From: Pseudomonadota bacterium
Lineage (GTDB): Bacteria; Pseudomonadota; Alphaproteobacteria; Sphingomonadales; Sphingomonadaceae
Direction of reading: 5' to 3'
DNA length: 22,165 nucleotides
Assembly (NCBI GenBank): GCA_023400405.1
Contig: JAEXFD010000019.1
Span: 1-22,165, forward strand
Shown here: positions 21,769-22,165 of the stretch, piece by piece
Layout of the letters: every line of letters begins with the position of its first letter
Numbering within the stretch: the first letter of the stretch is position 1
The notes under the pieces: model-generated
What the model saw: the letters and a program-made list of their open reading frames with translations, nothing else
What the model was told of the DNA's origin: nothing
The model's database searches: none
Position numbers and translations under genes: made by a program

Positions 21769-22165
21769 TCAACGCACCCGCGGTGCGCCAAAGGGCAGCG
21801 GGGGCGGGGGGCGGCGGTCGCGGCGGGGCAGCTGCGCCTGATAGGCGTGGCCGCAATGCGCGACGCAATAGGGGAAGCCCGGGTTCACCTTGTCGCCACA
21901 GAAATGGAAGTCCGGCTCGCCCGGATGCCCGATCGGCCATTTGCAGATCTTGTCGCTGAGATCGAGCAGCGAGGTCTTGCCCGCAATCGCTTCCGATGGC
22001 TTGGCGGGAACGAGGCGGCGCGGCGGGGCCGGAGCGGCCGGAGGCGCCTGCTCGCCCGGATTCTGCCGCACGAAGCCGCCGGGGCCGACCGAGCGCATGA
22101 TCGGGGCATCGCTTGCCGGCCGCGGCTCGGGCGCCGGCGCGGCGGCGACCGGCGCAGCCGGGCGT
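21769..22165 (-). CDS. gcrA: GcrA cell-cycle regulator, C-terminal part (runs off the window)
   Basis: GcrA is an alphaproteobacterial transcription factor that works with sigma70 at methylated GANTC promoters to control cell-cycle genes. The visible 132 codons hold the C-terminal region: a Pro/Ala-rich linker, then LLDLSDKICKWPIGHPGEPDFHFCGD and NPGFPYCVAHCGHAYQ, the conserved Cys/His-rich segment of the family (Cys in KICKWP, HFCGD, YCVAHC). The frame stays open through 22165, so the N-terminal DNA-binding part (normally starting MSWTDER-like) lies outside the window. The internal ATG at 22098 is not the real start. The linker and the PPPPLPFG tail are proline-rich. The terminator at 21722 serves this gene. 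Confidence 0.9.
   Translation of the reverse strand, partial: RPAAPVAAAPAPEPRPASDAPIMRSVGPGGFVRQNPGEQAPPAAPAPPRRLVPAKPSEAIAGKTSLLDLSDKICKWPIGHPGEPDFHFCGDKVNPGFPYCVAHCGHAYQAQLPRRDRRPPPPLPFGAPRVR

Noticed and set aside
20285..21940. A 551-codon minus-strand frame opposite the radical SAM gene
   Set aside because: It is an antisense shadow; it also runs through the terminator hairpin.

Overview
The window is GC-rich, densely coded chromosomal DNA from an alphaproteobacterium, most likely a sphingomonad. The grounds are a C-terminal part of a GcrA-type cell-cycle regulator at the right edge, alphaproteobacterial-type RecO, UvrC and ParE, many overlapping GTGA/ATGA gene junctions, and long C/G-rich intergenic palindromes of a kind I associate with sphingomonad genomes. 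No rRNA, tRNA, CRISPR array, insertion sequence or phage gene is visible.

Layout. (1) 1-2032: a palindromic upstream region, then uvrC. (2) 2344-7703: an accessory block between two DNA repair genes. It begins with a tight four-gene unit: two tandem paralogous 76/77-residue proteins, an M29 (aminopeptidase T)-like metalloprotein, and an HExxH protein resembling the putative peptide-modifying (aKG-HExxH) family. A bilobal pepsin/retropepsin-like protein converges on this unit. It is followed by a translationally coupled pair: a polysaccharide-deacetylase-like (WalW-type) protein and a FemAB/CelD-like GNAT. (3) 7702-10753: a long palindrome, recO, leuB and a DPM1-GtrA fusion glycosyltransferase. 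(4) 10803-12101: a PMT-family protein O-mannosyltransferase converging on that glycosyltransferase. (5) 12145-16540: two more long palindromes around metZ-apaG, then a short LysR regulator, a RimJ/RimL-type GNAT, an AIM24/TIGR00266 protein and a small membrane protein. (6) 16537-19939, minus strand: a secreted class A beta-lactamase-like serine hydrolase, with an AT-rich palindrome over its likely promoter, and parE. (7) 20069-21706: a radical SAM protein whose SPASM-like cysteine cluster lies before the CX3CX2C motif. (8) A strong hairpin terminator, then partial gcrA on the minus strand.

The best candidate for an undescribed system is 2344-4859. Two small paralogs share a conserved block ending in KTSMPAL and have unrelated C-terminal tails. 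They sit directly upstream of, and are probably co-transcribed with, a peptidase-fold protein and a putative peptide hydroxylase, which is the layout of a RiPP-like peptide-modification operon. The reading as precursors is inference: the sequence shows the operon, the paralogy and the motifs, but not the chemistry.

A second theme is expression signals. uvrC, recO and parE each have a -10-like box within a few bases of the start codon and no Shine-Dalgarno sequence, suggesting leaderless transcripts. The uvrC and serine-hydrolase promoters are overlapped by clear palindromes that could be operators.
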